Origin: JBJHBP01 sp050485685
GTDB taxonomy: Bacteria; Pseudomonadota; Gammaproteobacteria; Steroidobacterales; Rariloculaceae
Assembly: GCA_050485685.1 (NCBI GenBank)
Contig: JBJHBW010000016.1
Span: 9,575-73,574 of the forward strand
Length of the DNA: 64,000 nucleotides
Direction: 5' to 3'
The notes below the pieces were generated by a model that was not told the origin of the DNA, searched no databases, and saw only the letters and a list, made by a program, of their open reading frames with translations. Position numbers and translations under genes: made by a program. Every line of letters starts with the position of its first letter. Position 1 is the stretch's first letter. Shown one piece after another: positions 25,796-35,522 of this stretch.

Positions 25796-26926
25796 TCAGT
25801 CGTGCTGTGAATCACGCTTTGGCGTTTTGCCGATCTGATCCACAGGGATCGCAACACCTGGCACCTTGCCGCCATGCACGATCGGCAATTCGGGCGCCAT
25901 ATCGCCATCGACCTTGGGCCCGAACATCATCACGGTCAGCGCCTTCAGCGGATTGGACAACGTGTGCTCCACCGCCGTGCCTTCATAGCCGCAATGGGCC
26001 ATGCAGTTGTCGCACTTGGGGTTACGGCCGGTGCCATAGTTTTCCCAGTTGGTGGTCTCCATCAGCTCCTTGTAGGTCTTCGCATAGCCTTCGTCGACCA
26101 GCAGGTAGCACGGCTTCTGCCATCCGAAGATGTTGTAGGTGGGATTCGACCACGGCGTGCACTGATAGCTCTGATTGCCAGCGAGGAAGTCCAGGAACAT
26201 GCTGGACTGGTTGAAGTGCCAGCGACTGCGGCGCTGCTTGCCGACACGGAAAATATCCCGGAACAGCTGCTTGGACTGCTTGCGGCCGAGAAACACGTCC
26301 TGGCGCGGGGCATGGTCGTAGCTGTAGCCCGGAGACACGGTGACGCCTTCGATGCCCAGTGTCATCGCGTAATCGAAGAAGTCGGCGACTTCCTCGGCGT
26401 CCTCACCGTTGAACAGCGTGCAGTTCGCGGTTACGCGAAAGCCCTTGGAACGTGCCAGCTTGATCGCAGCGATCGCCTTGTCGAACGTACCCTCACGACA
26501 GACCGCCTCGTCATGGCGCTCACGGTTGCCATCGAGGTGGATGGAGAACGTGAGGTAGGGCGAGGGCTTGTAGTCGTCGATACGCTGCTCCAGCAGCAGT
26601 GCATTGGTGCACAGGTAGACGAATTTCTTGCGCTTGATGATGCCCTCGACGATCTGAGGCATCTCCTTGTGGATCAGCGGCTCACCACCGGGGATGGACA
26701 CAACCGGCGCGCCGCACTCGTCCACGGCGCGCAGTGCGTCCTCGACGCTGACACGCTTTTGCAGAATCTCCTTGGGATAATCGATCTTGCCGCACCCGGC
26801 GCAGGCAAGATTGCACTGAAACAGCGGCTCCAGCATGAGCACCAGCGGATAGCGCTTGTTGCCCTTGAGCTTCTGCTCAAGCACGTAGCGGGCTATGCGG
26901 TAGCTCTGAATCAGCGGAATTCCCAT
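25796..26926 (-). CDS. hpnH: HpnH, radical SAM adenosylhopane synthase
   Basis: HpnH joins the 5'-deoxyadenosyl group of SAM to diploptene to make adenosylhopane, the first C35 hopanoid. The radical SAM cluster motif is CNLACAGC near the N-terminus; PGGEPLIHKE is the SAM-binding GGEP motif. C-terminal cysteines (CDNCMAHCGYEG) fit the family. The ATG at 26926 with AGGAG seven bases upstream is preferred over the frame limit at 26956. 376 residues, standard length. It lies between idi and hpnB. Confidence 0.95.
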   Translation of the reverse strand: MGIPLIQSYRIARYVLEQKLKGNKRYPLVLMLEPLFQCNLACAGCGKIDYPKEILQKRVSVEDALRAVDECGAPVVSIPGGEPLIHKEMPQIVEGIIKRKKFVYLCTNALLLEQRIDDYKPSPYLTFSIHLDGNRERHDEAVCREGTFDKAIAAIKLARSKGFRVTANCTLFNGEDAEEVADFFDYAMTLGIEGVTVSPGYSYDHAPRQDVFLGRKQSKQLFRDIFRVGKQRRSRWHFNQSSMFLDFLAGNQSYQCTPWSNPTYNIFGWQKPCYLLVDEGYAKTYKELMETTNWENYGTGRNPKCDNCMAHCGYEGTAVEHTLSNPLKALTVMMFGPKVDGDMAPELPIVHGGKVPGVAIPVDQIGKTPKRDSQHD

Positions 26927-26980
26927 CGTTTGGCTCCTGAACCGTAGTTCGATCATATTGGCCGGTGCTGACCAGCCATT

Positions 26981-27556
26981 CTAGCCGTCCTGAGACACAG
27001 TCTCCAGAATCGTCGGCATGAAGTTGTTGCGCAAGTGCGTCCATTCCATCTTGAACCAGGGCGTGAAACGCTCCGGATACTGCCGCAGCTCTTCCTCCAG
27101 AGCGTCCAAGCCGACAAAACGCCAGTCGGCGATCTCGCTGACATTCACGTCCATGGGGCCGTCATAGCGACCGTAGTACACCCAGCAATACTCGTGCTCA
27201 GCGCCCACCGCGCCGTACTGGGCGTGATACTTGAACTTGTAGAGGAAAGTCAGCGGACAGACGAAGCCCAGTTCCTGCTCCAGCCGCCGCAGCACCGCCT
27301 CATCCATGGTTTCACCGCGACGAGGGTGTGAGCAGCAGGTGTTGGACCAGTAATTCGGCCACAGCGGCTTGCCGGGAGCGCGTTGCTGCAGCAGCAGCTC
27401 ATTCGCGCTGTTGAAAATGAATATCGAGAAGGCGCGGTGCAGAATGCCGTTACCGACGTGGCACTCACTCTTGGACTTGGCGCCAATCTCCCTGTCCAGC
27501 TCATCAACGAGAATCAGTTCCTCGCTGGCGCTGGACACCACTTCCTCACGAGCCAT
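26981..27556 (-). CDS. idi: Isopentenyl-diphosphate delta-isomerase, type I
   Basis: Interconverts IPP and DMAPP, required when isoprenoids come from mevalonate. Nudix-like type I enzyme: active-site cysteine in NTCCSHPRRGE, metal and acid residues in EAVLRRLEQELGF and HEYCWVYYG. 191 residues. Its start overlaps the end of the HMGR-MvK gene by 11 bases, so it is translationally coupled to the pathway genes before it. Confidence 0.95.
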   Translation of the reverse strand: MAREEVVSSASEELILVDELDREIGAKSKSECHVGNGILHRAFSIFIFNSANELLLQQRAPGKPLWPNYWSNTCCSHPRRGETMDEAVLRRLEQELGFVCPLTFLYKFKYHAQYGAVGAEHEYCWVYYGRYDGPMDVNVSEIADWRFVGLDALEEELRQYPERFTPWFKMEWTHLRNNFMPTILETVSQDG

Positions 27557-29825
27557 TCAGTGTCGCTCCCAGAGTCACGGGTATTGCCTGATAGCCGGCG
27601 CCACGAATCGCGTCCACAACCGGCGATGTATCGCTCTCGCACACGGCGATGATGGAGCCGCCGCCACCGCCGCCGGTGAGCTTCGCACCCAGAGCACCGG
27701 CATCGCGGGCTATCGCGACCAGCTGCTCGAGCTCAGGCGTGGAAACCTGCAGTGCATTCAGCATGCCATGGCAGACATTCATCAGTTCACCCAGCGTGAC
27801 CAGATCCCCGTCCTGTACAGCACTGACACCGCGCAGCACCAATGCGTCTATCTGATCGAAAATGCGTTCGTAAAGTTTCTGGTCCTGCTTCCATGCCTCA
27901 CGCACGCGCCCCACGGTCTTGGCAGTCAGACCCTCGTAACCGGTCATGCCGATGACGGCAGGAATCGGCTTGCCGATATTCAGCGGCTCCATCAGCGGCG
28001 GATCGCCGGGCCGGTAGACAAGTGCTTTGCCGTAGCAGGCCAGCGTGTTGTCCAGGCCGCTGGGGCTGCCATGCGCAATCTTCTCCGACTCGAACGCGAG
28101 CTGATTGACCTCTTCATCCGAAAGGCCCAGACGAAAATGCTTGTCCAGTGCCCGCACGATGGCCACTGCCATCGCCGCTGAACCGCCCAGTCCCATGCTG
28201 CGCGGAATCTCGGGAAACACTTCTATGCGCATGCCGCGACCACTCAGGCCCAGCTTGTCCAGCATGACGCCGGCCGGCCGCTCGAACGAGCGCCTGTCCG
28301 CCGGATTGCGGGCGAGCTGGTATTCCACCCCCCAGCGGGGAATTAGCAGATGAATGCCTTCGTCGCAATCCTCCACCAGCGCCCTGATCGCCAGCGGCAC
28401 CGGCGCGGCAATGGCATGACGACCGTAAACCACCGCGTGCTCGCCAAGCAACACGACCTTGCCCCAGCCCACGCCCATCTGCGCCTCTTCAGTACGCCTG
28501 CGCCGGCTGGACGCCACGGTTTCACGCTGCTGTTCGTCTTTTATTTCGGCAATGATTTCCTGCGCCTTCCAGACCTTGATCACGCCACTCTGCACCACGC
28601 GGTCCAGAACCTCATCGAACATCTCACGGGATGCACCTGCCGCGGTGACGACACTGCGCGCATGCAGCGTCATATGCCCTTTCTGGATACCTTCGGTGGC
28701 CAGCGCGCGGATCGCAGCAAAGTTCTGTGCAAGCCCCACTGCCCCCATCAGCTCGGCCAGTTCGCGCGCCGACTGCACGCCGAGCAGGCGCAGATTCAGC
28801 GCCACGGTGGGATTGGACTCCAGCGGCGCGCCGACAATGCCCACCTTGATGGGCACTTCGATGCTGCCGCAGAGATTGCCTTCGTCGTCGGCGGTCCAGG
28901 TTGTGAGTGACGTATAGCGGCCGCTGCGTGCAGCGAACGCGTGGGCACCCGCCTCGATAGCGCGCCAGTCGTTTCCGGTCGCGATCGCCACCGGATCGAT
29001 ACCGTTCATGATGCCCTTGTTGTGCGTGGCAGCCCGGTACGGATCGACGACTGCAAACTCCGCTGCGACGATGATCGCATCGCGTGCCTGCTCGCCGGTA
29101 TAACCGCGGCCGGCCAACTGTGCCACCGGAATCCGGCAGCTGGCACGCACCACGGACCGGTCCGTGAGGTTCGAAAGAATGCGCAGAAACACCTCGCCAC
29201 CGCTGATGGACTCGATCAGCGGCGCCACGCCCTCGCACATGCCGTTGACCAGATTCGCGCCCATTGCATCGCGGGTATCGACCAGCAGGTGCACGACCAG
29301 CATGGGCTTGCCGCTGGACGGCAACGGGTGCACGAACAGTTCGATGTCGCGGGCACCGCCACCGCGCGCCACCATGTTCGGGTGGAAACTGTTGGCGAGG
29401 TTGATGATCTCCTGTCGGCGCTTGCGTATGGCCTGTTTGGCCTGTTCGATATTCCTGAGGTTAACGATCTGGATCTGGCCGATCAGGATGGGATCCGTGG
29501 ACTCGGCCTTGAAGCCGCCACAGGCACGCACCAGCTTGCAGGCGGAGCTGACTGCGGCAACCACGGATGGCTCCTCGACGACCATGGGCACCAGATATTG
29601 TCTGCCGTTGACCAGCATGTTCATGCCCAGCCCCAGCGGCATGCCCATGACGCCAACGACGTTTTCGATCATCTTGTCGGCCGCCGCCAGATCCAGCGTG
29701 TGGCGGCCACTGGCCAGCGCCCGGAAGTCAGCCTGGTTCATCAACCCGCGTTCATGCACGGCACGCAGCCGCTCATCCACGCTGAGCTTGTAGAACTGTG
29801 GAATCCTGGTTCGGTCCGTACTCAC
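27546..29825 (-). CDS. Fused class II HMG-CoA reductase and mevalonate kinase
   Basis: One 759-residue frame encodes two successive mevalonate enzymes. Residues 1 to about 430 are a class II HMG-CoA reductase: ENVVGVMGMPLG, the catalytic glutamate in VEEPSVVAA, lysine in NKGIMNGIDP, aspartate in GNDWRA and histidine in GHMTLHA. From about residue 450 a GHMP mevalonate kinase follows: KVVLLGEHAVVYG, the ATP loop PRSMGLGGSAAMA, HGSPSGLDN and the glycine loop KLTGGGGGGS. A charged linker of about 20 residues joins them. Methionine 450 (28478) has GAGG five bases upstream, so a free kinase might also be made by internal initiation. The start overlaps the phosphomevalonate kinase stop as ATGA. Confidence 0.93.
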   Translation of the reverse strand: MSTDRTRIPQFYKLSVDERLRAVHERGLMNQADFRALASGRHTLDLAAADKMIENVVGVMGMPLGLGMNMLVNGRQYLVPMVVEEPSVVAAVSSACKLVRACGGFKAESTDPILIGQIQIVNLRNIEQAKQAIRKRRQEIINLANSFHPNMVARGGGARDIELFVHPLPSSGKPMLVVHLLVDTRDAMGANLVNGMCEGVAPLIESISGGEVFLRILSNLTDRSVVRASCRIPVAQLAGRGYTGEQARDAIIVAAEFAVVDPYRAATHNKGIMNGIDPVAIATGNDWRAIEAGAHAFAARSGRYTSLTTWTADDEGNLCGSIEVPIKVGIVGAPLESNPTVALNLRLLGVQSARELAELMGAVGLAQNFAAIRALATEGIQKGHMTLHARSVVTAAGASREMFDEVLDRVVQSGVIKVWKAQEIIAEIKDEQQRETVASSRRRRTEEAQMGVGWGKVVLLGEHAVVYGRHAIAAPVPLAIRALVEDCDEGIHLLIPRWGVEYQLARNPADRRSFERPAGVMLDKLGLSGRGMRIEVFPEIPRSMGLGGSAAMAVAIVRALDKHFRLGLSDEEVNQLAFESEKIAHGSPSGLDNTLACYGKALVYRPGDPPLMEPLNIGKPIPAVIGMTGYEGLTAKTVGRVREAWKQDQKLYERIFDQIDALVLRGVSAVQDGDLVTLGELMNVCHGMLNALQVSTPELEQLVAIARDAGALGAKLTGGGGGGSIIAVCESDTSPVVDAIRGAGYQAIPVTLGATLNGS

Positions 29826-30829
29826 CCGGTTCGCTCCTCGACGATCAGACCCTGTGGATCCTGCTCGAAATCAATCACGCCGTAACCATCGGTGGTTACC
29901 GCGTCACAAAAAGCCTTAAGAGCCTGAGCGTCATCCGAGAATGCAAGTCCCAGATCGCCGCCGCCGGCGCCGCTGATCTTGTAAACCACTCCGAAACGCT
30001 GAGCCCGCGCACCTATGGCCCTGTGGTCAGCTGTCACGATGTCGGCACCGATCAGATCACCCAGCGCCGCAAGGCTAAGCCCGTACTCCCGCACGGCGCC
30101 CAGAAATCCCCTGCTGTCATCCTCCCGCGCCGCAGTGCAGCCGGCCCCCGCAATCTCTTCCCACTGCCGGTGCTGCTCCTGAGCCAGGGCCGGGTTCGCC
30201 GCCTGCCAGGACCTGAACCTGCCGACCAGACCTGGCGTCGATGCCGAACTGCCGGCAAAAATACCCGCGAATCCTACACTGTTCGGCAGCCGGACTGAAC
30301 CAACATGGGGCACACCGGCGGCATCGAGGCGGAACTCGGACAGCCCCCCGCACAGGCTCGCAGCGACATCCACGCCGCTGCCGGCGCCGCCCTGAAACCT
30401 GCGGTGCAACGCGATCATTTCTGCGATGCCGGGCACCGCAGCGGCTGATCCGTCGCGGCGCATCCAGGCGCGGAACGCACCGGCCCAGGCGCACAGCGCC
30501 GCGGCACTGGACCCTATGCCGAGTTTGCGCCCGGCCTCAAAGAACGCGCGACTGTCCAGGAGCGCTCGAAACGGCTTCACGTGCGTATCGGCAATGACCA
30601 GATCCACCAAAGGCAGGCCGAATCGGCCGGCGGCGTCTGCGGGATGGGCCTTTTCCTCCGGCATCAGGGTGCGCAGCTCGCAGCCCGCACCATCGTTGCC
30701 GGCAATCGTCGCCACCGCACGCCGGTTGACCGCAACGACCAGCGCCGGCACGCCATCCAGAACTGCATACTCACCGAGCACCACGGCCTTGCCGGGCGCA
30801 CTGGCGACTATTGTTGAGGGTCCAGCCAC
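29822..30829 (-). CDS. Phosphomevalonate kinase
   Basis: GHMP kinase that phosphorylates mevalonate 5-phosphate. N-terminal APGKAVVLGEYAVLDG, the ATP-binding KLGIGSSAALCAW-type loop (GIGSSAAAL), QGGAGSGVDVAASLCGG and the C-terminal glycine motif KISGAGGGDLGLAF are all present. The EYAVLDG signature separates phosphomevalonate kinases from mevalonate kinases (EHAVVYG). 335 residues. It overlaps the decarboxylase gene before it by 22 bases and the reductase-kinase after it by 4. Confidence 0.92.
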   Translation of the reverse strand: MAGPSTIVASAPGKAVVLGEYAVLDGVPALVVAVNRRAVATIAGNDGAGCELRTLMPEEKAHPADAAGRFGLPLVDLVIADTHVKPFRALLDSRAFFEAGRKLGIGSSAAALCAWAGAFRAWMRRDGSAAAVPGIAEMIALHRRFQGGAGSGVDVAASLCGGLSEFRLDAAGVPHVGSVRLPNSVGFAGIFAGSSASTPGLVGRFRSWQAANPALAQEQHRQWEEIAGAGCTAAREDDSRGFLGAVREYGLSLAALGDLIGADIVTADHRAIGARAQRFGVVYKISGAGGGDLGLAFSDDAQALKAFCDAVTTDGYGVIDFEQDPQGLIVEERTG

Positions 30830-31791
30830 TCGATTCCGGGTCCCAGGTCAGACACCTTCGTGGACAGCACGCCCGGCAGTGCATTCAGGGCTGCCGTGAC
30901 CTGGGCACAGGCCGACGATTCACAGACCGCCTTAAGTTGCGGCCCGGCGTCTATGGTGAAAAACACCGGCACGCCGCTGGCGCGCAGTTCACGAACGGCG
31001 TTCAGGCCATCCACGGTCGCGGCATTCCAGTACAGCAGCGGCGGTTGCGCAGCCATGGCCGCGGCATGCATTTTCAGACAGCTGTGTTCCGAGACATCAG
31101 CCAGTTTCTCGAAATCACGCGCAGCGATGGCTGCACGGGCGATGGCCAGATCCATCGGGCTGGTGCCAACCCAGGCCGGATAATACGGCGACGACTCGGC
31201 GGAACGGTTCATGCCACTGCCGGAACCGACCTTCTTCTCACCCAGCGCCGTCAGTGCGATCACGACGTTCAGCGGCCAGTGGTCCTGGCCATACATCGGT
31301 TCGGCGAAACTGTCGCGCCCGTCCGCCGCACTGCCGGCATGCATTTCGACGAAACCGCCGAAAATCGACCGCGCTGCCGAGCCCGAACCCTGGCGCGCAA
31401 TGATGCTGAGTTCGCGCGCATCCAGCGTCAGGCCCAGCGCCCTGGACGCCGCCGCGGCCAGCGCCGCGAATCCCGAAGCCGACGATGCCAGTCCCGCTCC
31501 GGTAGGAAAGTTGTTATGGCTGACGACGCGAGCGCGCTCCGTCACACCGGCCATGCCACGCAGCAGGTCGAGAAACGTGCCGACGCGCGCGACCTGACCG
31601 GGGCTGACCTTGCCATCGAGTTCCAGTTCGTCTGCCAAGAGCGCGGCGTCGAAGCGCACCTCGGTTTCCGACCACAACGCATCCAGCGTGATCGATATCG
31701 ATCCGACTGCCGGCGTGTTGAGCTGCCGGTTCGCCTTGCCCCAGTATTTGACCAGCGCGATATTCGCGCGGGCTCGTGCCCTAGCCTGCAT
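30808..31791 (-). CDS. mvaD: Diphosphomevalonate decarboxylase
   Basis: ATP-dependent decarboxylation of mevalonate 5-diphosphate to IPP. Family signatures: ANIALVKYWGKAN at the N-terminus, SITLDALWSET, the ATP-binding FPTGAGLASSASGFAAL, RQGSGSAARSIFGGF and FTIDAGPQLKAVC. The frame runs to 31869, but the ATG at 31791, 11 bases inside the hpnA stop, gives the usual N-terminus and 327 residues. Its presence with phosphomevalonate kinase shows the classical, not the archaeal, mevalonate route. Confidence 0.95.
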   Translation of the reverse strand: MQARARARANIALVKYWGKANRQLNTPAVGSISITLDALWSETEVRFDAALLADELELDGKVSPGQVARVGTFLDLLRGMAGVTERARVVSHNNFPTGAGLASSASGFAALAAAASRALGLTLDARELSIIARQGSGSAARSIFGGFVEMHAGSAADGRDSFAEPMYGQDHWPLNVVIALTALGEKKVGSGSGMNRSAESSPYYPAWVGTSPMDLAIARAAIAARDFEKLADVSEHSCLKMHAAAMAAQPPLLYWNAATVDGLNAVRELRASGVPVFFTIDAGPQLKAVCESSACAQVTAALNALPGVLSTKVSDLGPGIEWLDPQQ

Positions 31792-32785
31792 TCGGTATAT
31801 ATCCGTTGTTCCTGAACCATGTGATCGCGTCAGCGATCGCTTCCTGCGGCGGTCGCCATCGATAACCAAGCTGCTGCTCGGCCCTGCGGCTGGAAAAATA
31901 CATGAGTTTGGCGGCCATACGCAGGCCGTCCCGCGTGACCTGCGGCTCCCTGCCCGTGAGTCCGGCGATCATCTCGGACACGAAGGCGACCGGATAGATG
32001 GGCCAGCGCGGCAGGCGCACCGCGGGTGGCCTGCGGCCCACCAGGCCGGCCACCGTGGTCAGAATGTCCTTCAGACTGTAGTCGCGTCCGCCGAGGATAT
32101 AACGCTCGTCCGGCACGCCCCTTTCCATGGCGAGCAGGTGACCGGCAGCCACGTCGTCCACATGCACCAGGTTAAGGCCCGTGTCGACATAAGCCGGCAT
32201 GCGTCCGCAGGCTGCATCGACGATGATGCGCCCGGTGGGGGTAGGCTTGATGTCGCCGGGACCGATGGGCGTGGAAGGATTCACAGTCACCAGCGGGAAT
32301 CCGGTTTCCCGGGCCCGCTGGCGAACCGCGCGCTCGGCGAGGAACTTGGAGCGCTTGTAGTGACCGATCATGTCCTCCAGTGCGACAGTTGTGTCCTCGT
32401 CGGCCGGCGTGCCGTCGGCATTGATCCCCAGCACTGCCACACTGGATGTGTAGACCATGCGCTCAAGGCCTGCTGCCGCGGCTGCCTCCAGCACATTCAC
32501 GGATCCGTCCACGTTGGCACGGTACATGGGCCGGGGATCGCGCACCCAGAGACGGTAGTCGGCCGCCACATGAAACACCCGCTGGCAGCCATCCAGCGCC
32601 CGCGCCAGCGAATTGCGATCGGTGATGTCCGCATGCACGACCTCGGACGCAAGACCCTGAAGATTGCGCAGATCGCTGCTGCCACCGCGCACCAGCGCGC
32701 GTACCTCGTGGCCGGCCGCAAGCAGTGCGCGCACGACGGCGGCGCCGACAAAGCCGTTCGCGCCAGTCACTGCCGAGCGGCTCAT
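31781..32785 (-). CDS. hpnA: HpnA, hopanoid-associated sugar epimerase
   Basis: Extended-SDR NAD(P)-dependent epimerase/dehydratase family, of the hopanoid-linked HpnA subgroup. The nucleotide-binding motif is TGANGFVG, the catalytic pair is HYKRSK (YxxxK) and the conserved serine is in VYTSSVAVLG. 334 residues. HpnA genes recur in hopanoid clusters, but the precise reaction on the C35 side chain remains undefined. It sits between hpnN and mvaD; its end overlaps the mvaD start. Confidence 0.92.
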   Translation of the reverse strand: MSRSAVTGANGFVGAAVVRALLAAGHEVRALVRGGSSDLRNLQGLASEVVHADITDRNSLARALDGCQRVFHVAADYRLWVRDPRPMYRANVDGSVNVLEAAAAAGLERMVYTSSVAVLGINADGTPADEDTTVALEDMIGHYKRSKFLAERAVRQRARETGFPLVTVNPSTPIGPGDIKPTPTGRIIVDAACGRMPAYVDTGLNLVHVDDVAAGHLLAMERGVPDERYILGGRDYSLKDILTTVAGLVGRRPPAVRLPRWPIYPVAFVSEMIAGLTGREPQVTRDGLRMAAKLMYFSSRRAEQQLGYRWRPPQEAIADAITWFRNNGYIPNAG

Positions 32786-32843
32786 GATGCGCAGCCTTCC
32801 CCGGACGTGTCGTGGCGATTCATGTTCATGCGTTCAATCCCTT

Positions 32844-35504
32844 TCATGCAGCCGAGGGCTGCAACGCGCTCGTGCTGCCGTTTCCGTTTCCGTTTCCGTT
32901 TCCGTCGCGCAGCCTGAGCAGCGCCGGCAACAGCACCAGCGTCGCCAGCATGGACACGACCAGGCCGATGGTCAGCAGTTTACCCATGCTGGCCATGCCC
33001 ACATGGGTCGCGAAAGCGAGATTACCGAAGCTGGCGATCGTGGTCAGACCGGAGGCGTACACGGCGCGCGCCGTGCTTGTGGCATGCAGTAACCCGTCTC
33101 GCGGCGGCGCGGCGCGCATACGATGAACGATGTGTATGCTGCTGTCGACTCCTACACCCATCAGCAACGGCAAGGCGATCACATTCGCAAAATTAAACGG
33201 AATATCGAGCAGGACCGTCAGGCCGGCCGTCACTGTCGCGGCAAAGACAATGGGCACCAGGACCAGCAGTGCGTCTTTCAGATCACGCAGGAAGACCAGC
33301 AGCAGCACGAACACCATGATCAGCGCGTAAAGAAATGCGAGCTGGAATGAACGCACTACCGTGGATGAGGCTTCAAGATGAATGACCGGCGTGCCGGTTG
33401 CCGAAGGCACGATCTCCCGCACCGCAGCAACGAACTCGCGCGCCACCGCATCATCGAGCATATTGCCGGCCGCCACGATCTCTATCAGTTCCCGCCCGCC
33501 GGCCGTGAACCAGCGATCCGTCAGCGTCGCAGGTAACTCACCGACATCAAAAGGCCGGGCCGCAAGGCCCGCTTCCAGCCGCTCCAGCTGGCCCGGCAGA
33601 TTCAGCAGCAGATCGTGCTCCAGCGCATCCAGCACACGCGCAGCATCGGCGTCTGCCATGCCATCCACCGCCGGCAGCAGGGTATCGAGGTCATCCCTCA
33701 GTCGGCGCAGTGCGGGATCGTCCGGACGTGCCAGGACCGCCGCGCGCAGTGCGCGCAGAGACGCGAGAAACGCATCGGGATCCGGCGGCAGGCGCTGCAG
33801 GCTGGAAAAGTCCCTACCCATCAGCAGGCCAAGATCCTCCAGCACCCAGACTTTCTCCTCCTGGTCCGCCGGGACCAGCGAGGCAGCGGTACGCACTTCA
33901 CGAACCACGGACAGTTGCAGCAGGCTCTGCTCCCAGGCGAGCGCCGTGTCGTGATCCGGCGCGATCGCGATCAGTTGCAGCATGGCCGCTTCATTGCCGT
34001 CGGCCAGTTCATCCAGCGTGCGCACCGATTCGGTGTTCGGGTCGCGCAGGTGCACAGGATTGCTGTCGAAGCTGACCCAGGGCAGCAGGAGCAGGCTGAC
34101 CACGAACACCAATGCCGCCACCGTAAAAATGCCGCGCGGATGCCCGCTGACCGGCCTGCCCAGCCGGGCGCCGAACCAGCGAGTCGGTTCCGTGTGACGC
34201 GCCAGCGGCAACAGCACTGCGCACAGCGCAGGCAACAGGGTGAGGCTGGCAAACAGACTGATGAACATGCCCGTGCCGGAAATAAGACCGAGTTCCGATA
34301 CACCCTGAAACGGGGTCGGGATAAAGGCATAGAATCCCGCAGCGGTCGTGATGGCGCAGATCACCAGCGACGATCCGACGCTGCGCGCCGTCTCGACCAG
34401 GGCCTCGTCCAGCGCAACGTTCTGACTCAGCAGTTCCCGGGTGCGCAGGCACATATGAATGATGAAATCGATGCCAAGGCCGATGTAGAGCACCGCGAAG
34501 GCCACCGACAGCAGGTTCAGGTGGCCCACCGCGAACGCGGCGAAGGCTGCGGTGCCCAGCAGTCCCGCGACCAGCGTGGTCACGGCGATCGCGACCATCA
34601 ACAGCGAACGCAAGGCCCACAGCAGCACTGCGGCCACCATGACAAGCGCCAGCAACCCTGCAATGCCGGCACTGTGACTGACGCTGGTGAGTTCCTCATG
34701 CTCCAGCGCCACGGAGCCGGTGAGGCGTATTGACAGCAGACCGGGCTCGTCTGCCGTCACCGCATCCGCTGCCTGGCGAATCGCTTCGATCGCACCGGCG
34801 GCGGGACTGACACGCGTGAAATCCTGTACCGGCTGCAGCAGCAACAGACTGCGGCCGCCTCCTGACACCTCCGCGCCACCGTCGCCCAGTACCCGCTGCC
34901 AGGACACAGGCTCACGATCGCCCCGAGCCGCAGCCCTGATCGTCGCACCGAATTCGGCATACAGGGCGTCCGCCAGTTCCAGTTCAGCGTCTTCCTGCGT
35001 CACGGCCTCGGTCAGCGTCTGAACCAGGCCGGCACCATCGAATCGCTGCTGCAACCGGCCCAGCAACGGCTGGGCGATGGCAAGTCTGTCAGCGAGATTC
35101 TCCAGTTCGTCCACGCCCAGATACAGCAGTCCATATCGTTCGAAGAACTCGCCGTGCCCGGCAAGAAACACGCTATGAAAGCGATCCGGTTGCGCGTCCA
35201 GACGATCCGCCAGCGCGGCTGCGACACGCTCCGCCTGTTCGGGTGTGGCGGCATCCACCACCACGATCAGGTTGCGGTCGCGTACCGGAAAGGATTCGCG
35301 AAAATCCGTCACATGCTGACGCCAGGGCAGTGACGCGGAAATCATGTTCGCGGTGTCGGTGTTGATACCGAGATTGCGCGCCGCATAGGTCATACACAGC
35401 GCGGCAGCGACCAATGTCGCAATGACCGTAAACCAGCGGAACCGCAACACCAGCGCAACCCAGCGCGCAATCGCATCCGCGATCCAGCTGTTGACTGGCA
35501 CCAT
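32844..35504 (-). CDS. hpnN: HpnN, RND-family hopanoid transporter
   Basis: An 886-residue RND exporter of the MMPL/HpnN class, which moves hopanoids toward the outer membrane. About twelve transmembrane helices are visible in two sets of six, each set after a large periplasmic loop. Family-type helices: GLLALVMVAAVLLWALRSLL and YALIMVFVLLLVFLRDL; the GIDFIIHMCLR and GVDSSIHIVHRMR segments are the paired charged helices. The C-terminal tail is an odd GNGNGNGNG run encoded by a hexanucleotide repeat. It follows hpnG by 18 bases. Confidence 0.93.
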   Translation of the reverse strand: MVPVNSWIADAIARWVALVLRFRWFTVIATLVAAALCMTYAARNLGINTDTANMISASLPWRQHVTDFRESFPVRDRNLIVVVDAATPEQAERVAAALADRLDAQPDRFHSVFLAGHGEFFERYGLLYLGVDELENLADRLAIAQPLLGRLQQRFDGAGLVQTLTEAVTQEDAELELADALYAEFGATIRAAARGDREPVSWQRVLGDGGAEVSGGGRSLLLLQPVQDFTRVSPAAGAIEAIRQAADAVTADEPGLLSIRLTGSVALEHEELTSVSHSAGIAGLLALVMVAAVLLWALRSLLMVAIAVTTLVAGLLGTAAFAAFAVGHLNLLSVAFAVLYIGLGIDFIIHMCLRTRELLSQNVALDEALVETARSVGSSLVICAITTAAGFYAFIPTPFQGVSELGLISGTGMFISLFASLTLLPALCAVLLPLARHTEPTRWFGARLGRPVSGHPRGIFTVAALVFVVSLLLLPWVSFDSNPVHLRDPNTESVRTLDELADGNEAAMLQLIAIAPDHDTALAWEQSLLQLSVVREVRTAASLVPADQEEKVWVLEDLGLLMGRDFSSLQRLPPDPDAFLASLRALRAAVLARPDDPALRRLRDDLDTLLPAVDGMADADAARVLDALEHDLLLNLPGQLERLEAGLAARPFDVGELPATLTDRWFTAGGRELIEIVAAGNMLDDAVAREFVAAVREIVPSATGTPVIHLEASSTVVRSFQLAFLYALIMVFVLLLVFLRDLKDALLVLVPIVFAATVTAGLTVLLDIPFNFANVIALPLLMGVGVDSSIHIVHRMRAAPPRDGLLHATSTARAVYASGLTTIASFGNLAFATHVGMASMGKLLTIGLVVSMLATLVLLPALLRLRDGNGNGNGNGSTSALQPSAA
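32878..32904. repeat. Hexanucleotide repeat in hpnN
   Basis: Four perfect copies of TTTCCG (32881-32904) preceded by a partial copy. On the coding strand they give the Gly-Asn run near the HpnN C-terminus. Changes in copy number would keep the frame. Confidence 0.9.
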
Positions 35505-35522
35505 TGCCGAATCCGTCCCGCT

